This document shows positions 15,204 to 22,943 of a stretch of DNA of 40,467 nt, in pieces (the stretch's first letter is position 1; the number at the start of each line of letters is the position of its first letter). The translations under genes were made by a program, and so were the position numbers. This DNA comes from Clostridiaceae bacterium (lineage in GTDB: Bacteria > Bacillota > Clostridia > Oscillospirales > Acutalibacteraceae), in the NCBI GenBank assembly GCA_016290665.1, contig JAEEUW010000009.1, positions 1-40,467 of the forward strand, read 5' to 3'. Under the pieces are notes generated by a model. The model was not told the origin of the DNA, made no database searches, and was given only the letters and a program-made list of their open reading frames with translations.

Positions 15204-16631
15204 ATGAAACAATCCGTTCTGCCGCTTTCCGCCGTGCTCGGCAAGGCGAAGCTCGGCGGCGAAACGCCGGAGGAACAGGCGCTTCTGGATCGGCTGCTGG
15301 CCGTTGTGCCGTCGGAGCGCCAGAAGGCGCACGAAAAGCTGGAGTATTACAGCTTCATCCATTTCGGCATGAACACCGTGACGAACCGCGAATGGGGCAC
15401 GGGGCAGGAGCCGGAAGCGCTCTTTGATCCGCCGGCGGTCGATACCGACCAGTGGTGCCGGGTGCTCAAAGCCAGCGGCAGCCGCGGCGTGATTCTGACC
15501 GCGAAGCACCACGACGGCTTTTGCCTTTGGAACACGAAAACAACGACCCACAGTGTGATGCAGTCGCCCTACAGCAAGGACGTCCTCGCGCAGCTCAGAG
15601 CAAGCTGCGACAAATATGAGCTGAAGCTCGGCGTCTATCTCTCTCCCTGGGACCGCAACGCCGCCTGCTATGGCACCGAAAGCTACAACGACTTCTTCGT
15701 CGCCCAGCTGACAGAGCTTTGCACCGGCTACGGCGACCTCTTTGAGGTCTGGTTTGACGGCGCGTGCGGCGAGGGCAAAAACGGCAGAAAGCAGCGCTAC
15801 GACTGGCAGCGCTACTATGCCGTGATCCGCGCCCTGCAGCCGAACGCCGTGATCGCCGTCAGCGGGCCGGACGTGCGCTGGATCGGCAACGAGGGCGGCC
15901 GCGTGCGCAAAAGCGAATGGAGCGTCGTCGCCGCGCCGGCGGTGCTGGCCGAAAAAGTGGCGGCGCAGTCGCAGACGAGCGAAACCGACCTCAGCTTTGA
16001 CCGCCGCGAGGAGGACCTCGGCAGCCGCGACGCGCTGCGGGGAGAAACCGACCTGATCTGGAGCCCCGCGGAGGCCGACGTATCGGTGACGACCGGGTGG
16101 TTCTATCATAACCGGTGGTATTATCTGCTGCGCAAAAAGCGCACCGCAAGGCAGCTGGCGAACATCTTCTTCCACACCGCGGGCGGCAACGCGACGCTGC
16201 TTTTGAACGTGCCGCCGAACAAACAGGGCGTAATTTCAAAGCGCGAGCAGCACACGCTGCGGCGTATGAAAAAGCTGATCGACGCGCCGTTCGGCGTGCG
16301 CCTTGCCGCAACGGTCACAAAGCCCGACGACGCCTCGCTGCTCTTGTCGTTTCCGCAGCCGGCGCGCGTGTCGGCGCTCGTGCTGGCGGAAGACACGGCG
16401 TTCAGCCAGCGGGTGGAGGCGTTCACCGTCTGGGCGCTTTGCGGCGGCGACCGGGTGCGGCGCGTTGCCGAAGGCACCACGATCGGGCGCAAGAAGATCG
16501 TGCGCTTTGCGCGGCCCGTGCAGACCGCGGGCCTGCTCGTCACGTTCGACCGGGCGCGGGGCGTTCCGGCAATCGCGCTTTGTGAAGCGTGGCGGCGCAA
16601 AAGCCGTGAGAACAAAACCAATCGGGAATAA
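15204..16631 (+). CDS. Alpha-L-fucosidase, glycoside hydrolase family 29
   Basis: A 475-aa retaining alpha-L-fucosidase that removes fucose from oligosaccharides such as mucin or milk glycans. GH29 features are YSFIHFGMNT and EWGTG near the start of the barrel, VILTAKHHDGFCLWNTKTT (substrate-binding His pair), LGVYLSPWDRN, and EVWFDGACG, whose Asp is the expected nucleophile. The last 95 residues or so form a beta-rich tail resembling a coagulation factor 5/8 type C-like module. There is no signal peptide, so it is probably cytoplasmic and acts on imported oligosaccharides. I chose ATG 15204 for the AAAGGAG seven to ten bases upstream. The acid/base residue could not be assigned with confidence. 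Confidence 0.92.
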   Translation: MKQSVLPLSAVLGKAKLGGETPEEQALLDRLLAVVPSERQKAHEKLEYYSFIHFGMNTVTNREWGTGQEPEALFDPPAVDTDQWCRVLKASGSRGVILTAKHHDGFCLWNTKTTTHSVMQSPYSKDVLAQLRASCDKYELKLGVYLSPWDRNAACYGTESYNDFFVAQLTELCTGYGDLFEVWFDGACGEGKNGRKQRYDWQRYYAVIRALQPNAVIAVSGPDVRWIGNEGGRVRKSEWSVVAAPAVLAEKVAAQSQTSETDLSFDRREEDLGSRDALRGETDLIWSPAEADVSVTTGWFYHNRWYYLLRKKRTARQLANIFFHTAGGNATLLLNVPPNKQGVISKREQHTLRRMKKLIDAPFGVRLAATVTKPDDASLLLSFPQPARVSALVLAEDTAFSQRVEAFTVWALCGGDRVRRVAEGTTIGRKKIVRFARPVQTAGLLVTFDRARGVPAIALCEAWRRKSRENKTNRE

Positions 16632-16644
16632 AGAAGGGCTGAAT

Positions 16645-17058
16645 ATGTGGTGGCTGTTTGCCGTTTTGTCTTCCGTTTTTGCCGCGCTGACGTCGATCCT
16701 TGCCAAGGTGGGGATCGAAGACGTCAACGCCAACCTTGCAACGGCGATCCGCACGGCAGTTGTGCTGGTTCTGTCGTGGGGTATGGTCTTTTTGACCAAC
16801 GCACAGAAAGGGCTGGGGGAGATCAGCCAGAAAAGCTGGCTGTTTCTGATCCTGTCCGGCCTAGCAACAGGCGCGTCCTGGCTGTGCTATTACAAGGCGC
16901 TGCAGATGGGCGACGTTTCCAAAGTGGTGCCGATCGACAAGCTGAGCGTGGTCATCACCCTGCTGCTGGCCTTTGTGTTCCTGCATGAGGAATTCACCGT
17001 CAAGTCGGCGGTCGGCTGCGCGCTCATCGGCGCAGGCACGCTGCTGATGGTGCTGTAA
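16645..17058 (+). CDS. EamA-type transporter, single-unit (4-5 TM)
   Basis: A 137-aa hydrophobic protein of the drug/metabolite transporter superfamily with one EamA unit: segments near 3-20, 32-50, 66-84, 93-111 and 118-136. The family-typical TSILAKVGIEDVNANLATAI and the C-terminal FLHEEFTVKSAVGCALIGAG are visible. Members this short work as dimers, whereas most EamA proteins have two fused units. The ATG at 16645 follows AAGAAGGG, and the gene starts 13 bases after the fucosidase stop, so the two are probably co-transcribed. Fucose or another sugar is a conceivable substrate by context only. A strong terminator follows. Confidence 0.85.
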   Translation: MWWLFAVLSSVFAALTSILAKVGIEDVNANLATAIRTAVVLVLSWGMVFLTNAQKGLGEISQKSWLFLILSGLATGASWLCYYKALQMGDVSKVVPIDKLSVVITLLLAFVFLHEEFTVKSAVGCALIGAGTLLMVL

Positions 17059-17090
17059 TCCGCGCAGACAGCGGATACCGACAGTCTGAA

Positions 17091-17121
17091 AAGTCGCCTG
17101 TTCCCCGCAGGCGACTTTTTT
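17091..17121 (+). terminator. Rho-independent terminator after the EamA gene
   Basis: AAGTCGCCTG pairs with CAGGCGACTT over a 7-base loop, followed by six T residues. It closes the fucosidase-transporter unit. Confidence 0.93.
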
Positions 17122-17183
17122 GCATAATTTTTTCCACACGGAAAACGCGGAATTGTCGCTTCCGCCAAACTTCCCGGGAACGC

Positions 17184-17211
17184 TTGATTTTTGAACAAAG
17201 TGTGCTATAAT
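17184..17211 (+). promoter_or_regulatory. Sigma-A promoter for asnS
   Basis: TTGATT (17184-17189) and TATAAT (17206-17211) are 16 bases apart. The asnS start codon lies 39 bases downstream of the -10 box. I saw no T-box or other leader structure in this short leader. Confidence 0.85.
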
Positions 17212-17250
17212 GATGCATAACTATGATTGTGGAGAGTTGGGGGTTTTTCT

Positions 17251-18645
17251 ATGAAACGTACCGAGATCGCAAAGCTCTATGCGTCGCCGGAGGCCTTTGT
17301 CGGCGCGCCGGTCACCGTCTGCGGGTGGATCCGCACCAACCGCGACAGCAAGACGCTCGGCTTTATGGACGTCAACGACGGCAGCTGCTTCAAGGGCGTG
17401 CAGGTCGTGTTCCAGGCCGACAAGGTGGCCGATTTTGCCGCCGTGGCCAGGCTCAACGTGGGCACCGCCGTCATCGTCACGGGCGACCTGATCCTGACCC
17501 CGGAAGCCAAGCAGCCGTTTGAGATCAACGCCGATACGGTCACCGTGGAGGGCGCCTCCACGCCCGATTACCCGCTGCAGAAAAAGCGCCATTCCGTGGA
17601 ATATCTGCGCACCATCGCGCACCTGCGCCCGCGCACGAACCTTTATTCCGCGGCGTTCCGCATCCGTTCGGCGGCGGCCTTTGCGCTGCACCGCTTCTTC
17701 AACGAAAACGGCTTCGTCTATGCGCACACGCCGCTGATCTCCTGCTCCGACTGCGAGGGCGCGGGCGAAATGTTCCGCGTGACCACGCTCGACATGGAAA
17801 ACCCGCCGCGCACCGAAGACGGCGCTGTGGATTACAGCCGGGACTTCTTCGGCAAGAGCGCCTATCTGACCGTTTCCGGCCAGCTGCAGGGCGAGATCAT
17901 GGCGCAGGCCTTCGGCAAGATCTATACCTTCGGCCCCACCTTCCGCGCCGAAAAGAGCTATACCCAGCGCCACGCCGCCGAGTTCTGGATGATCGAACCC
18001 GAGATCGCGTTCGCCGACTTGAACGACGACATGGAGCTGGCCGAGGCAATGATCAAATACGTCATCCGCTACGTGATGGACGCCTGCCCGCAGGACATGG
18101 CCTTCCTCAACCAGTTCGTGGATAAGGGCCTGATCGAGCGGCTCGAGGCCGTGGCGAACAGCGAGTTCGGCCGCATCACCTATACCGACGCGGTGGCCCT
18201 TTTGGAGCAGCACAACGATCAGTTTGAATACAAGGTCTCGTGGGGCTGCGATCTGCAGACCGAGCACGAGCGTTTCCTCACCGAGCAGATCTTCAAGCGT
18301 CCGGTGTTTGTCACCGATTATCCGAAGGAGATCAAGGCGTTCTATATGCGCCTCAACGACGACGGCAAGACCGTGGCCGCCTGCGACTGCCTGGTGATGG
18401 GCATCGGCGAAATCATCGGCGGCAGCCAGAGAGAGGAACGCTACGACGTGCTCGTGGAGCGCATCAAAGAACTCGGCCTCAGGGAAGAGGACTACTGGTG
18501 GTACCTTGACCTGCGCAAATACGGCGGCACGAAGCACGCGGGCTTCGGCCTCGGCTTTGAACGCCTCGTGATGTACCTGACCGGCATTTCCAACATCCGC
18601 GACGTGCTGCCCTTCCCGCGCACGACCGGTTCGGCCGATTTTTAA
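17251..18645 (+). CDS. asnS: Asparaginyl-tRNA synthetase
   Basis: A 464-aa class IIb aminoacyl-tRNA synthetase that charges tRNA-Asn. The N-terminal OB-fold anticodon-binding domain (about 1-100) begins [20 protein letters not shown]. Class II motifs follow: motif 2 in [20 protein letters not shown] and motif 3 in [15 protein letters not shown], then [10 protein letters not shown] at the end. The AsnRS rather than AspRS assignment follows from length, the [13 protein letters not shown] segment and the C-terminal sequence. The frame is open eight codons upstream, but the family start and the promoter position support ATG 17251. The aminotransferase follows 27 bases later. Confidence 0.96.
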   Translation: MKRTEIAKLYASPEAFVGAPVTVCGWIRTNRDSKTLGFMDVNDGSCFKGVQVVFQADKVADFAAVARLNVGTAVIVTGDLILTPEAKQPFEINADTVTVEGASTPDYPLQKKRHSVEYLRTIAHLRPRTNLYSAAFRIRSAAAFALHRFFNENGFVYAHTPLISCSDCEGAGEMFRVTTLDMENPPRTEDGAVDYSRDFFGKSAYLTVSGQLQGEIMAQAFGKIYTFGPTFRAEKSYTQRHAAEFWMIEPEIAFADLNDDMELAEAMIKYVIRYVMDACPQDMAFLNQFVDKGLIERLEAVANSEFGRITYTDAVALLEQHNDQFEYKVSWGCDLQTEHERFLTEQIFKRPVFVTDYPKEIKAFYMRLNDDGKTVAACDCLVMGIGEIIGGSQREERYDVLVERIKELGLREEDYWWYLDLRKYGGTKHAGFGLGFERLVMYLTGISNIRDVLPFPRTTGSADF

Positions 18646-18672
18646 TTCACTCAGAAAAAGGAGCAACCCGCC

Positions 18673-19962
18673 ATGCCGGATTACAAAGCGCTTTCCAAAG
18701 AAGAGCTTCTGCAGGAGCAGAAGGAGCTGCTGGAAGCTTACCGCAACTATCAGGCCATGGGCCTCACGCTCGACATGTCGCGCGGCAAGCCCGGCACCGA
18801 CCAGCTTTCGGTGTCCAACGGTCTTTTGGACGCGATCACCTCGCGCGACTGGGACGACGACAACAACCACTCCCTGCGTTACCTCAACTACGGCCTTTTG
18901 ACCGGCATCGACGAATGCAAGGAAATCTTTGCCGCGCTGCTGGACGTGCCGATGGACAACGTGATCGTCTGCGGCAATTCGAGCCTCAACCAGATGTTCG
19001 ACTATATCACCCAGTGCATGCTCACCGGCTCCGACGGCACGCCGTGGAAGGATCAGGGCGAGATCAAGTTCATCTGTCCCTCGCCGGGCTACGACCGTCA
19101 TTTTGCCATCTGCGAATACTACGGCATCAAAATGATCCCCGTGGCGATGACCGACGAAGGCCCCGACATGGACGCCGTGGAAACGCTGATCAAGGACCCC
19201 CTTGTGAAGGGCATGTTCTGCGTGCCGAAGTATTCCAACCCCACGGGCGTGACCTATTCCCACGAAACCGTGGAGCGCATTGCGGCCATGGAACCGGCGG
19301 CCAAGGACTTCCGCATCATCTGGGACAACGCCTACATCGTCCACGACCTGACGAGCAAGGGCGACGTGCTCGACAATATCTTTGAATCGCTGCACCGCTA
19401 CGGCCATGACGACATGGTGATCGAGTTCACCTCCACGTCAAAGATCAGTTTTCCGGGCGCGGGCGTCGCGGCGCTGGCCGCCTCCGACCGCAACATCGCG
19501 ATCATCAAGAACCGCCTGAAATATCAGACCATCGGCTATGACAAGCTGAACCAGTACCGCCACGTGAAGTTCTATAAGAATGTGGACGGCCTCAAGAACT
19601 ATATGCGGCTGCACCGCAACATTCTGAGCCCGAAGTTCAAGATCGTGCTCTATGAGTTTGAGCATAAGCTCGGCGGCTACAACATTGCCCGCTGGTCCAA
19701 CCCCAAGGGCGGCTACTTCATCAACCTCGACGTGCTGCCCGGCACGGCGAAGCGCGTGTGGGAGCTTTGCCGCGACGCGGGCGTCACGCTGACAAACGCC
19801 GGCGCGACCTATCCCTACGGCATCGACCCCGAAGACAAGAACCTGCGCATCGCGCCGTCCTATCCGCCGGTGGATGAGCTTTTGACGGCGACCAAGCTTT
19901 TGTGCCTGTGCGTCAAGATCGCCGCGGTGGAAAAGCTGCTGGAAGAGCCGGAAGAGGACTGA
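18673..19962 (+). CDS. PLP-dependent class I/II aminotransferase (aspartate type)
   Basis: A 429-aa fold-type I PLP enzyme resembling the distinct bacterial aspartate aminotransferase branch (Pfam Asp_aminotransf type). Visible features are SRGKPGTDQLSVSNGLL, the cofactor-binding region GNSSLNQMFDY, KYSNPTGVTYS, WDNAYIVHDL (PLP-contacting Asp and Tyr), and the Schiff-base Lys in TSTSKISFPGAG (K257). An Arg near the C-terminus (LRIAPSYP) should bind the substrate carboxylate. AAAAAGGAG precedes the start. It shares a transcript with asnS, which is metabolically sensible because the enzyme makes aspartate, the precursor of asparagine. A terminator follows. Confidence 0.9.
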   Translation: MPDYKALSKEELLQEQKELLEAYRNYQAMGLTLDMSRGKPGTDQLSVSNGLLDAITSRDWDDDNNHSLRYLNYGLLTGIDECKEIFAALLDVPMDNVIVCGNSSLNQMFDYITQCMLTGSDGTPWKDQGEIKFICPSPGYDRHFAICEYYGIKMIPVAMTDEGPDMDAVETLIKDPLVKGMFCVPKYSNPTGVTYSHETVERIAAMEPAAKDFRIIWDNAYIVHDLTSKGDVLDNIFESLHRYGHDDMVIEFTSTSKISFPGAGVAALAASDRNIAIIKNRLKYQTIGYDKLNQYRHVKFYKNVDGLKNYMRLHRNILSPKFKIVLYEFEHKLGGYNIARWSNPKGGYFINLDVLPGTAKRVWELCRDAGVTLTNAGATYPYGIDPEDKNLRIAPSYPPVDELLTATKLLCLCVKIAAVEKLLEEPEED

Positions 19963-20004
19963 TTGATTATTGAAAAACGAAAATGGATAATTGATAATTA
20001 CGCT

Positions 20005-20042
20005 GCCGCGGCTGCCGATACCGGTGCCGCGGCGGTTTTTTT
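20005..20042 (+). terminator. Rho-independent terminator after the aminotransferase
   Basis: GCCGCGGC (20005-20012) pairs with its own complement GCCGCGGC (20026-20033), followed by GG and seven Ts. It closes the asnS-aminotransferase unit. Confidence 0.88.
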
Positions 20043-20091
20043 CTTTGCTTGCCCGGGTACGCGGGAGAGAGATGTGCCGCAGCGGCAGCTT

Positions 20092-20186
20092 GGCCACCTC
20101 ATCCGTCATCGCGCTCACTAGCTTTTGACAGGGCATAATGGCCAGCGCGCGATGCCACCTTCCCCGCCAGCGGGGAAGGCAGGGCC
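20092..20186 (+). repeat. 95-bp palindromic dispersed repeat, copy 1
   Basis: This copy begins GGCCACCTCATCCGTCA and ends GGGGAAGGCAGGGCC. It holds two stems: CATCGCGC with GCGCGATG enclosing about 30 bases, and CCTTCCCC-GCCAG-CGGGGAAGG. A second 95-base copy in opposite orientation lies at 20281-20375. I recall GGCCACCTCATCCGTCA-type repeats as common in gut Firmicutes genomes. No reading frame is present. Confidence 0.8.
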
Positions 20187-20280
20187 GTTATCTCTTACGT
20201 TTGTCCAAAAAACATGAACTATTGATTCTTGATGTAAAGCTAAGACGCGCCTCATGGATAATGAAAACATAAAAAGTTTC

Positions 20281-20375
20281 GGCCTTGCCCTCCCCGCTGG
20301 CGGGGAGGGTGTCACGCGCCCCAAAGCCTTGTAGTAAGTCCGAAGCACAGAAAGCGCGTGACGGGTGAGGTGGCC
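20281..20375 (-). repeat. 95-bp palindromic dispersed repeat, copy 2 (inverted)
   Basis: Read on the minus strand this begins GGCCACCTCACCCGTCACGC and ends GGGCAAGGCC, matching copy 1 at both ends. The middle loop differs, while both stems (ACGCGC/GCGCGT and CCCTCCCC/GGGGAGGG) are kept by paired changes. The 94 bases between the two copies (20187-20280) hold no gene that I can see. Confidence 0.8.
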
Positions 20376-20454
20376 CAACCCACGCGAGGCGGCTTTTTGC
20401 TGGCGTTTTTTGAAAAAGACTTGCATTCGAAATTCATTTGTGATAAAGTAAATT

Positions 20455-20587
20455 TACCACACAAAAGTTTCATACAGGCGTTGAACCGCAACGGAAGAAG
20501 CGGTGTTTTTATCTTTTGGTAAAAACACGAGCTTCTCAATTTCCTGCTTCTTCTTTTGTGGACAGCGTGTGAGATTTTTGTGTGGTA
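20455..20587. other. 133-bp palindromic element in AT-rich patch
   Basis: TACCACACAAAA (20455-20466) and TTTTGTGTGGTA (20576-20587) are perfect 12-bp inverted ends. Inside is a hairpin GTGTTTTTA/TAAAAACAC and a GAAGC/GCTTC pairing. It has no reading frame, lies in DNA clearly richer in A+T than its surroundings, and is either a small non-autonomous element or a structured leader upstream of the lipoprotein gene. Confidence 0.6.
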
Positions 20588-20610
20588 GCAAAACGAAGTT
20601 TGTGTTTTTC

Positions 20611-20650
20611 GTGTGTGCATGACTTCGGTTTGCACACACTTTTTATTTTG
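20611..20650 (+). terminator. Terminator-like hairpin before the lipoprotein gene
   Basis: GTGTGTGCA pairs with TGCACACAC over an 11-base loop, followed by TTTTTATTTTG. It lies 38 bases ahead of the lipoprotein start codon, so it may stop upstream transcription or act as an attenuator of that gene. Confidence 0.65.
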
Positions 20651-20687
20651 TTTGAGCACACGAAGTATAAAAAAGGAAGGATTCACA

Positions 20688-21317
20688 ATGAAAAAGACAC
20701 TTGCATTACTTCTCGTTGCAGTCGCATGTTTGGTACTGTGTGCCTGTTCAGGCGGAGGAAGGACAGATAACAATCAGCAGAATACCGTTATTGGAACCTA
20801 TAAGAATGTCAGCGCGTTTCTGGAGAACAAGTATAACTTGCATGAGAACTCAACTTATGACAAGACTCCATCCGGCGCCAAGGGAACTTACAAAGCAAGC
20901 AAGGACGGCGGATTTGTCTTGACGCGAAACAAATCGTCGGAAGAAGAGGTCTTTGCCAAGAAGGATCAGTATTATTATCGAACAAATCTGATTTGTGCGT
21001 TTGAAACGGATGAGGATTATGGCCTGCCGCTTCAGCTTGATGAAAACGGACGTTCAAATCAGTGGTTCAGTGCATACTATGATTCCATCAGCGATTCGAT
21101 TTGGAATGTCCTGATCCTTGAACTGAAGGATGATGGTACGTTCCGGCTGCGCGACTGCATCCGAACCATGAACGGGTCGCAGAGTGATGAAAAAGATCAC
21201 ACGGGGACATATAGAGCGGAGGGTGATGTTCTGTTCCTGAATTATGACGGTGCAGATCACCCGTTCCTGATGCTGAAAGATAAAGTGTATTTTGATGTTC
21301 TTGAAAAAGTGTCCTGA
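20688..21317 (+). CDS. Lipoprotein of unknown function
   Basis: A 209-aa predicted lipoprotein. The signal sequence MKKTLALLLVAVACLVLCAC ends in a lipobox (LCAC, lipidated Cys20), followed by a Gly/Asn/Gln-rich linker. The mature part has mixed charge, a KGTYKASKDGGFVLTR segment, several Tyr and a beta-rich look; a repeated GTYR/GTYK pattern is reminiscent of lipocalin-like or 'glycoprotein-like' Clostridial lipoproteins, but I do not recognise the family. AAAGGAAGG lies eight bases upstream of ATG 20688. Codon use is visibly more AT-rich than in neighbouring genes, suggesting more recent acquisition. It stands alone with no operon partners. Confidence 0.8.
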   Translation: MKKTLALLLVAVACLVLCACSGGGRTDNNQQNTVIGTYKNVSAFLENKYNLHENSTYDKTPSGAKGTYKASKDGGFVLTRNKSSEEEVFAKKDQYYYRTNLICAFETDEDYGLPLQLDENGRSNQWFSAYYDSISDSIWNVLILELKDDGTFRLRDCIRTMNGSQSDEKDHTGTYRAEGDVLFLNYDGADHPFLMLKDKVYFDVLEKVS

Positions 21318-21354
21318 CCGATTATTTCTCTGCTTTCTAAATGTGTGCAGCTAC

Positions 21355-21383
21355 TTGACAAGGGTGGCTGCCATTTTTATAAT
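21355..21383 (+). promoter_or_regulatory. Perfect consensus sigma-A promoter
   Basis: TTGACA (21355-21360), 17 bases, TATAAT (21378-21383): an exact consensus. It points to the DNA glycosylase gene at 21471, leaving a leader of about 80 bases that contains a short ATTCTC-type tandem run (21427-21456). Confidence 0.88.
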
Positions 21384-21470
21384 GGACAAGAAAGCCTGCT
21401 TGACTTAGATTGCCGCGACCGCATTTCTCCATTCTCCATTCTCAATTCTCAATTCCGGAGGAGGTGCCCC

Positions 21471-21971
21471 ATGCCCGTCCATCCCATCCCGCCCGTCTAT
21501 GACGCCAACAGCCGCGTGCTGATCCTCGGCTCGTTCCCCTCGGTCAAATCGCGCGAAGCACAGTTCTTTTACGGCCATCCGCAAAACCGCTTCTGGCGGG
21601 TGCTCTCCGCCTTGTTCGGCGAAGAAGCAGGGGAGACCCCGGCGGAAAAAACCGCTTTTCTTTTGCGGCACCGCGTGGCGCTCTGGGACGTGATCGGCGC
21701 GTGCGAGATCGAGGGCAGCGCCGACAGCACGATCAAAAACGCCGTGCCGACCGATCTTTCGCCGCTTTTGCAGACGGGAGACGTGCGGACGGTCTTCACC
21801 AACGGCAAGACCGCCGACCGGCTCTACCGGCAGCTTCAGCTGCCGCAGACGGGGCGCGAAGCCGTCTGCCTGCCCTCCACCAGCCCGGCCAACGCGCAGT
21901 GGTCCTTTGCGCGGCTGTGCGACGCGTGGCGGGTTGTGGCCGCGGCGGCAGAGGAGGATTTCGCGCTTTAA
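21471..21971 (+). CDS. Uracil-DNA glycosylase superfamily (deoxyinosine type)
   Basis: A 166-aa small base-excision glycosylase of the uracil-DNA glycosylase superfamily, most like the family 6 hypoxanthine/deoxyinosine DNA glycosylases. The active-site loop appears as LILGSFPSVKSREAQFFYGHPQNRFW, in two parts: GSFPS and the GHPQNRFW motif. The C-terminal substrate loop is CLPSTSPANAQWSF. It would remove deaminated bases from DNA. I chose ATG 21471 because CCGGAGGAGG is ideally placed upstream and the protein then starts right at the fold. It is monocistronic behind the perfect promoter at 21355-21383. Confidence 0.87.
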   Translation: MPVHPIPPVYDANSRVLILGSFPSVKSREAQFFYGHPQNRFWRVLSALFGEEAGETPAEKTAFLLRHRVALWDVIGACEIEGSADSTIKNAVPTDLSPLLQTGDVRTVFTNGKTADRLYRQLQLPQTGREAVCLPSTSPANAQWSFARLCDAWRVVAAAAEEDFAL

Positions 21972-22113
21972 CGTGCAAAAGCAACTTTAAAGTTGGTTTT
22001 AGGTGCGGCGGGTATACTGTAGCCGTGCAATGGGGAACACCGGAAGCTTTTTCCGATTCTTCTTCTCTCCCCTTCGCCCCGTTGCACACCCCTCTCCTTT
22101 CATTTTGAGGAAG

Positions 22114-22151
22114 CAACACGCGCTGACGGCGGGTGTTGTTTTCCTTTTTTT
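22114..22151 (+). terminator. Terminator upstream of the two-component operon
   Basis: CAACAC-GCG...CGG-GTGTTG (22114-22138) followed by TTTTCCTTTTTTT. It probably stops transcription from the glycosylase gene and isolates the operon that follows. The 140 bases between the glycosylase stop and this hairpin contain a CAACTTTAAAGTTG palindrome but no gene. Confidence 0.7.
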
Positions 22152-22200
22152 CACAAATATTTCACATTTTATTGTATTTTTTAAGTTTTTGCAGTATGCT
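22149..22200 (+). promoter_or_regulatory. Operon promoter with 11-bp-phased direct repeats
   Basis: Two TTTCACA direct repeats (22149-22155 and 22160-22166) are spaced exactly 11 bp, the arrangement bound by OmpR/PhoB-type regulators. Immediately downstream are TTGTAT (22172-22177) and TATGCT (22195-22200), 17 bases apart. The response regulator of the following gene is an OmpR-family protein, so autoregulation is a natural inference. The leader is about 60 bases. Confidence 0.6.
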
Positions 22201-22265
22201 ATCATCATATACAGTGCCGCCCCGACCCGGCTGCGCGGCCGAACACCCTTTGAGGAGGCGGAAGC

Positions 22266-22943
22266 ATGAGACTTCTTTTGGCGGAGGACGAAAAGGAATT
22301 ATCCAAAGCGCTGTGCGCGATTCTGAAGCACAACAACTATTCGGTGGACCCGGTCTATGACGGCCAGGACGCGCTGGATTACGGCATGGATGAGAACTAC
22401 GACTGCATCATCCTCGATCTCATGATGCCCAAAAAGAACGGACTTGAGGTGCTGGAGGCGCTGCGCAAGGCGGGCGTTTCCACCCCCGTGCTGATCCTGA
22501 CGGCGAAGGCCGAGACCGAAGACAAGATCCTCGGGCTCGACAAGGGCGCCGACGACTATCTGACCAAGCCCTTTTCCACGGGCGAGCTGCTGGCGCGCAT
22601 CCGCGCCATGACGCGCCGCAAATCGGAATTCACGCCGAACCTGCTCACGCTGGGCAATCTGTCGCTCAACCGCGAAACCTTTGAGCTTTCCACCGACAAG
22701 GGCTCCATCCGGCTGGGGAACAAGGAATTCCAGATGATCGAGCTGCTGATGGACAACCCCGGCCGGCTGATTTCCACCGAACAGTTCATGGAGCGCATCT
22801 GGGGCTATGAGACCGAAGCCGAGATCAACGTGGTCTGGGTCTATATCTCCTATATCCGCAAAAAGCTCGCTACGCTGGAGGCGAACGTTGAAATCAAAGC
22901 CACCCGCGGCGTGGGCTATACGCTGGAGGAGATCAAATGCTGA
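22266..22943 (+). CDS. OmpR-family response regulator
   Basis: A 225-aa two-component response regulator. The receiver domain (about 1-115) shows the acidic pair AEDE, the phosphoacceptor D51 in CIILDLMMP, and the conserved Lys in LTKPFSTGELLARIRA. The C-terminal winged-helix domain (about 128-222) shows GNKEFQMIELLMDNPGRLIS, EQFMERIWG and the recognition region WVYISYIRKKL with TRGVGYTLEE. GAGGAGG lies upstream. Its last seven bases overlap the kinase start. It is the first gene of a five-gene unit and probably controls that unit through the phased repeats ahead of it. Confidence 0.95.
   Translation: MRLLLAEDEKELSKALCAILKHNNYSVDPVYDGQDALDYGMDENYDCIILDLMMPKKNGLEVLEALRKAGVSTPVLILTAKAETEDKILGLDKGADDYLTKPFSTGELLARIRAMTRRKSEFTPNLLTLGNLSLNRETFELSTDKGSIRLGNKEFQMIELLMDNPGRLISTEQFMERIWGYETEAEINVVWVYISYIRKKLATLEANVEIKATRGVGYTLEEIKC

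Noticed and set aside
12515-15244. 909-codon minus-strand frame opposite the FN3-DUF4474 gene
   Set aside because: The + strand protein has a signal peptide, clear repeats and a ribosome binding site; the antisense frame has none of these.
17212-17250. T-box or other riboswitch ahead of asnS
   Set aside because: The leader from the promoter to the start codon is only about 35 bases, too short for a T-box and without stem structure.
17221-19407. 728-codon minus-strand frame across asnS and the aminotransferase
   Set aside because: It spans two well-identified genes on the other strand and its translation is His/Val/Arg-rich without any domain.
20092-20375. CRISPR array
   Set aside because: Only two copies, in opposite orientation, with internal stems and no regular spacers; no cas genes in the window.
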